Positions 61,245-64,000 of a stretch of DNA of 64,000 bases are shown in pieces. The DNA lies in contig NZ_WBXN01000004.1 in the NCBI RefSeq assembly GCF_008973465.1, positions 6,178,501 through 6,242,500 on the forward strand, in the 5' to 3' direction. Every line of letters begins with the position of its first letter. Within the stretch, counting starts at the first letter, position 1. Under the pieces are notes generated by a model. It did not search any database. It saw only the letters and a program-made list of their open reading frames with translations, and was not told the DNA's origin. The position numbers and the translations under genes are program-made. The DNA is from Streptomyces sp. SS1-1 (GTDB lineage Bacteria; Actinomycetota; Actinomycetes; Streptomycetales; Streptomycetaceae).

Positions 61245-63914
61245 ATGACGGAGGTACGGCCCACGCGGGCCGCCTCGGCCTCCCTCTGGGAGCGCGACGA
61301 GGAGGTCGCCGCCATCGGGCGGGCCCTGGACCGGCTGTGCGCGGACCAGACCACCGACGGCAGCCTGCTGGTGCTCCGCGCCGAGGCGGGCCTCGGCAAG
61401 ACCGCCCTGCTGGCCGAAACACGCCGTATCGCCGAGGCCCGCGGCTGCACCGTCTGGTCCGCCCGCGGCGGCGAGACCCTCAGCTCCGTCCCCTTCAACG
61501 TCGTACGGCAGTTACTGCAGCCGGCGCTGCTGTCGCTGATGCCGGAGGAGGCCCGCGAGTACCTCGGCGACTGGTACGACATCGCCGGTCCCGCCCTCGG
61601 CATAACGGACCCCGGCGAGCGCCAGGCCGACCCGCAGGGCGTGTGCGACGGACTGGTCGCCGCCGTCCGCCGGCTCGCCCGCCGCGAATGGCCGCTGGTG
61701 CTGCTCATCGACGACGCCCACTGGGCCGACCAGGAGACCCTGCGCTGGCTCGCCGCCTTCAGTGAACGCCTCGACGAACAGAACGTCCTGGTCGTCGTGG
61801 CCCGCCGCCCCGGCGAGGTCAGCGGCGACAGCGCCCGCCACCTCGACGCCGTCGCCGAGGCCGGCACCTCCGTCGCCACCCTCAGCGCCCTCACCCCCGA
61901 AGCCACCGCCGGACTCACCCGCGCCACCCTCGGCAGCCACGCCGACGCCCCCTTCTGCCGCGAGGTCTGGGCCGTCACCGGCGGCAACCCGTACGAGACC
62001 GTCGAACTCCTCGCCAAGGTCCAGGAGAACGAGTTCGAGCCGACCGAGGCGACGGCCGGCGAACTGCGCGCCCTGAACCGGGCCGCGCGCGGCGGCGGCC
62101 TCGTCGCCCGCCTGGAGACACTCGGCATCGAGGCCACCCGGTTCGCCTGGGCCGCCGCCATCCTCGGCACCGGGATCACCGTCGACCTGGTGGCCGAGCT
62201 GGCCACGATGAGCGTCGACGACGCCGACCGCTGCGCGGAACTCCTGTGCGGCGCCCGCATCCTCACCGAACCCGACCCGGCCGGGGTGCGGCCCGACGAC
62301 GGCGAGTTCCAGTTCGTCCACCCGCTCATCGCCACCGCCGTCTACAACTCCATCCCGGACGCCCTGCGCACCGCCATGCACGGCATCGCCGCCCGCGTCG
62401 TCACCGACAACGGCCGGGGCGCCGCCGCGGCCGCCCGGCACCTCCTGGAGGTCCACCCCGACGGCGACGAGGAACTCGTCGAGCAGCTGCGCGAGGCCGC
62501 CCGCGAGCATCTGGCCGTCGGCGCACCGGACGCGGCCCGCCGCTGTCTGGAGCGCGCCCTCGTGGAGCCGCCCCGGCCCGAGATCCATGCCCATGTCCTG
62601 CACGAACTGGGCTGCGCCACCCTGCTGACCGCGCCCGCCGTCACCATCGACCACCTCCAGCGGGCCCTCGCCCTGCCCGGCCTCGACGGCGACGACCGCG
62701 TCGACGCCGTGTACCGCCTGTCGCAGGCCCTGCTCCACAACGACCAGCTGGAGGAGGCCGTCCGCACCGTCGAGGCGGAGGCCGCCCGGCAGAGCGGACC
62801 CACCCGGCTGCGGCTCCAGGCCGTGCAGTTCATGTGGGAGGGCATCCACGGCGAGACCGCCTCGCCCGGGCGCTCCGCGCGCCTCGCCGAGCTGGCCGCG
62901 ACCTGCACCGGCCGGGACAACTCCGAACGCGCCCTGCTCATCCTGCGCGGCTTCGACGCCATGGCCCGCGGCGAGAACGCCGAGGAGGTCGCCGAGCTGT
63001 GCGACCGCGCCCTCGTCAACGGGCGCCTGGCCCCCGGCCTCGGCTGGACCGACCCCGAGTGGGGCCTCGAACTGCCGATGATGCTGGCCAGCGCCTACGC
63101 CTTCACCGACCGCCTCGACCGCGCCGAGACCCTCTACAACGAGGCCCTGCGCGCCTACGAGTCCCTCGGCTGGAGCGGCGGGCACCTCGCCCTGGCCCAC
63201 GCCTACGTCGGCCTCGGGCTGCGCAGGCGCGGCCGGCTCCAGGAGGCCGAGGAGTCGCTGCGCCAGTCGCTGGCGTTCGCCGAACGCGTCGGCCGGCGGC
63301 TGCCGTTGCACTGGTCCGCGACCTGCAACCTCGTCGACACGCTGCTCGCCCGCGGCCATGTCGAGGAGGCCTGGGACATCGCGGAGCAGTACGGCTTCGC
63401 CCCGCCCTACCCGTCCACCATCGTCCTGCCCGACCCGCGCGCGGTCCGCGGCCGGCTGCTCCTCGCCGTCGGCCGGACCAAGGAGGGCGTGAACGAACTC
63501 GAGGCCGCCGAGAAGGCGGCCGCCGTCCGCGGCCACCACAACCCCGTCCTCGTCCCCTGGGCCGTGAACCTCGCCCGCGCCCTCGCCAACGAGGACCCCG
63601 CGCGGGCCGCCCGGCTGGCCACCGAGGTCCGCCGGCACGCCGAACGCCTGGGCACCGACACCGCGATCGGCGAGGCCCTGCGCTGCGCGGCCGCGCTGGA
63701 GACCGGGCAGCGGGCCGTCCGCCTCTCCGAGCGGGCCGTCACCTATCTGGAGGCGTCGCCCTGCCAGTACGAGCACGCCGTCGCCCGCGTCGAGTACGGT
63801 CTGGCCGCCCGCTCCGCCGCCGAGCTGCGGCGCGGACTGACCCTGGCCCGCTCGTGCGGCGCGGACGGCCTGGTGCGCCAGGCCGAGGCGGCCCTGGCCA
63901 CCGGCCTGGTCTGA
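61245..63914 (+). CDS. Large AAA ATPase/TPR protein, LAL-like but lacking the LuxR domain
   Basis: 889-residue protein with the body plan of LuxR-family LAL regulators. The N-terminal ATPase has Walker A RAEAGLGKTALLAE (about residues 46-59) and Walker B VLLIDDAHWADQETL (about 150), then a long helical-repeat (TPR-like) region (ARRCLERALVEPPR, LYNEALRAYESLGWSGGHLA, AEESLRQSLAFAERVGRRLP). LAL regulators end with a LuxR helix-turn-helix of about 60 residues; here the protein stops at EAALATGLV with none, and no such frame follows. It may regulate through a partner protein. ATG 61245 has GGGGAGGTAG upstream. Confidence 0.85.
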   Translation: MTEVRPTRAASASLWERDEEVAAIGRALDRLCADQTTDGSLLVLRAEAGLGKTALLAETRRIAEARGCTVWSARGGETLSSVPFNVVRQLLQPALLSLMPEEAREYLGDWYDIAGPALGITDPGERQADPQGVCDGLVAAVRRLARREWPLVLLIDDAHWADQETLRWLAAFSERLDEQNVLVVVARRPGEVSGDSARHLDAVAEAGTSVATLSALTPEATAGLTRATLGSHADAPFCREVWAVTGGNPYETVELLAKVQENEFEPTEATAGELRALNRAARGGGLVARLETLGIEATRFAWAAAILGTGITVDLVAELATMSVDDADRCAELLCGARILTEPDPAGVRPDDGEFQFVHPLIATAVYNSIPDALRTAMHGIAARVVTDNGRGAAAAARHLLEVHPDGDEELVEQLREAAREHLAVGAPDAARRCLERALVEPPRPEIHAHVLHELGCATLLTAPAVTIDHLQRALALPGLDGDDRVDAVYRLSQALLHNDQLEEAVRTVEAEAARQSGPTRLRLQAVQFMWEGIHGETASPGRSARLAELAATCTGRDNSERALLILRGFDAMARGENAEEVAELCDRALVNGRLAPGLGWTDPEWGLELPMMLASAYAFTDRLDRAETLYNEALRAYESLGWSGGHLALAHAYVGLGLRRRGRLQEAEESLRQSLAFAERVGRRLPLHWSATCNLVDTLLARGHVEEAWDIAEQYGFAPPYPSTIVLPDPRAVRGRLLLAVGRTKEGVNELEAAEKAAAVRGHHNPVLVPWAVNLARALANEDPARAARLATEVRRHAERLGTDTAIGEALRCAAALETGQRAVRLSERAVTYLEASPCQYEHAVARVEYGLAARSAAELRRGLTLARSCGADGLVRQAEAALATGLV

Positions 63915-63920
63915 GCCCGG

Positions 63921-64000
63921 TCACAGACGCAGCAACTGCTCGGTGACGGCGGTCAGCCGCTCACGGGTGGCGGAGTCGTAGGCGGCCGGGTGGGCCCGCG
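63921..64000 (-). CDS. C-terminal end of an unidentified protein (partial)
   Basis: On the minus strand the last 26 codons read RAHPAAYDSATRERLTAVTE then QLLRL and a TGA at 63921. Codon use is normal for the genome and the frame is open to the window edge. It lies six bases from the convergent AAA gene stop. Too little is visible to name a family. Confidence 0.55.
   Translation of the reverse strand, partial: RAHPAAYDSATRERLTAVTEQLLRL

Overview
The window is very GC-rich with dense, strongly third-position-biased coding on both strands, GTG and TTG starts, many 4-base ATGA/GTGA stop-start overlaps, secreted glycoside hydrolases and CUT1 sugar importers that lack their own ATPase. All of this points to a Streptomyces (or very close actinomycete) chromosome. 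I see no insertion sequence, phage module, CRISPR array, tRNA or rRNA.

Layout. 1-7.2 kb: transaldolase (cut by the window edge) and transketolase, a divergent AraC-type regulator, a YtfJ/GerW-like small protein, a secreted GH16-CBM6 glucanase with a perfect LacI-type operator, and an IclR regulator. 7.6-16.2 kb: a complete FxSxx-COOH RiPP locus: a 60-residue precursor ending F-Q-S-S-I, radical SAM/SPASM maturase FxsB, an AAC(3)-like acetyltransferase, a TIR-like protein FxsC and a 1354-residue ParA-like/TIR-like/NB-ARC/TPR protein FxsT. The maturase carries a C-terminal extension whose expected HExxH site is degenerate. The likely catalytic Glu of TIR domains is kept in FxsC and lost in FxsT. 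The family is known to annotators, but I know of no established biological role for it; it is the most interesting system here. 16.2-29.7 kb: an alpha/beta hydrolase, then a glycoside catabolic locus (GH2 beta-galactosidase, CUT1 importer, PfkB kinase; divergent DeoR regulator, GH4, GH38). 29.8-31.7 kb: GH18 chitinase with two DasR-like boxes. 31.7-34.7 kb: ATP-grasp protein, then a metallophosphoesterase-phosphopantetheinyl transferase pair. 34.7-37.2 kb: a small unknown protein, a coupled XRE / ImmA-IrrE-like pair and a stand-alone MmyB-type ligand-binding domain.

37.2-43.0 kb: a hydroxyproline catabolic operon (three-part flavin/Fe-S dehydrogenase, DapA-family deaminase, proline-racemase-family epimerase, GntR regulator) containing a decayed tandem copy of the start of one of its own genes. 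43.0-49.0 kb: LacI regulator, CUT1 importer and GH13 alpha-glucosidase, with matching operators before the regulator and the binding protein. 49.2-54.9 kb: on the minus strand, a Rieske oxygenase, a 56-residue Cys/His protein, a VanB-type reductase, and a binding protein, two permeases and an ATPase of the nitrate/sulfonate/taurine class; together these look like uptake and oxidative attack of an aromatic acid or similar anion.

55.0-64.0 kb: DEAD-box RNA helicase whose Shine-Dalgarno sequence lies in a 10-bp hairpin; a 625-bp non-coding stretch holding a decayed copy of the neighbouring EamA transporter's 3' end and terminator; EamA and PAP2 membrane proteins divergent from a TetR regulator, with a 16-bp-periodic operator array between them; a DUF2510 membrane protein; a large AAA ATPase resembling LuxR-family LAL regulators but without the DNA-binding domain; and the tail of one more gene.

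Family assignments rest on motifs read by eye and knowledge of the families; no database search was run. Starts were chosen from ribosome binding sites, overlaps and family length.
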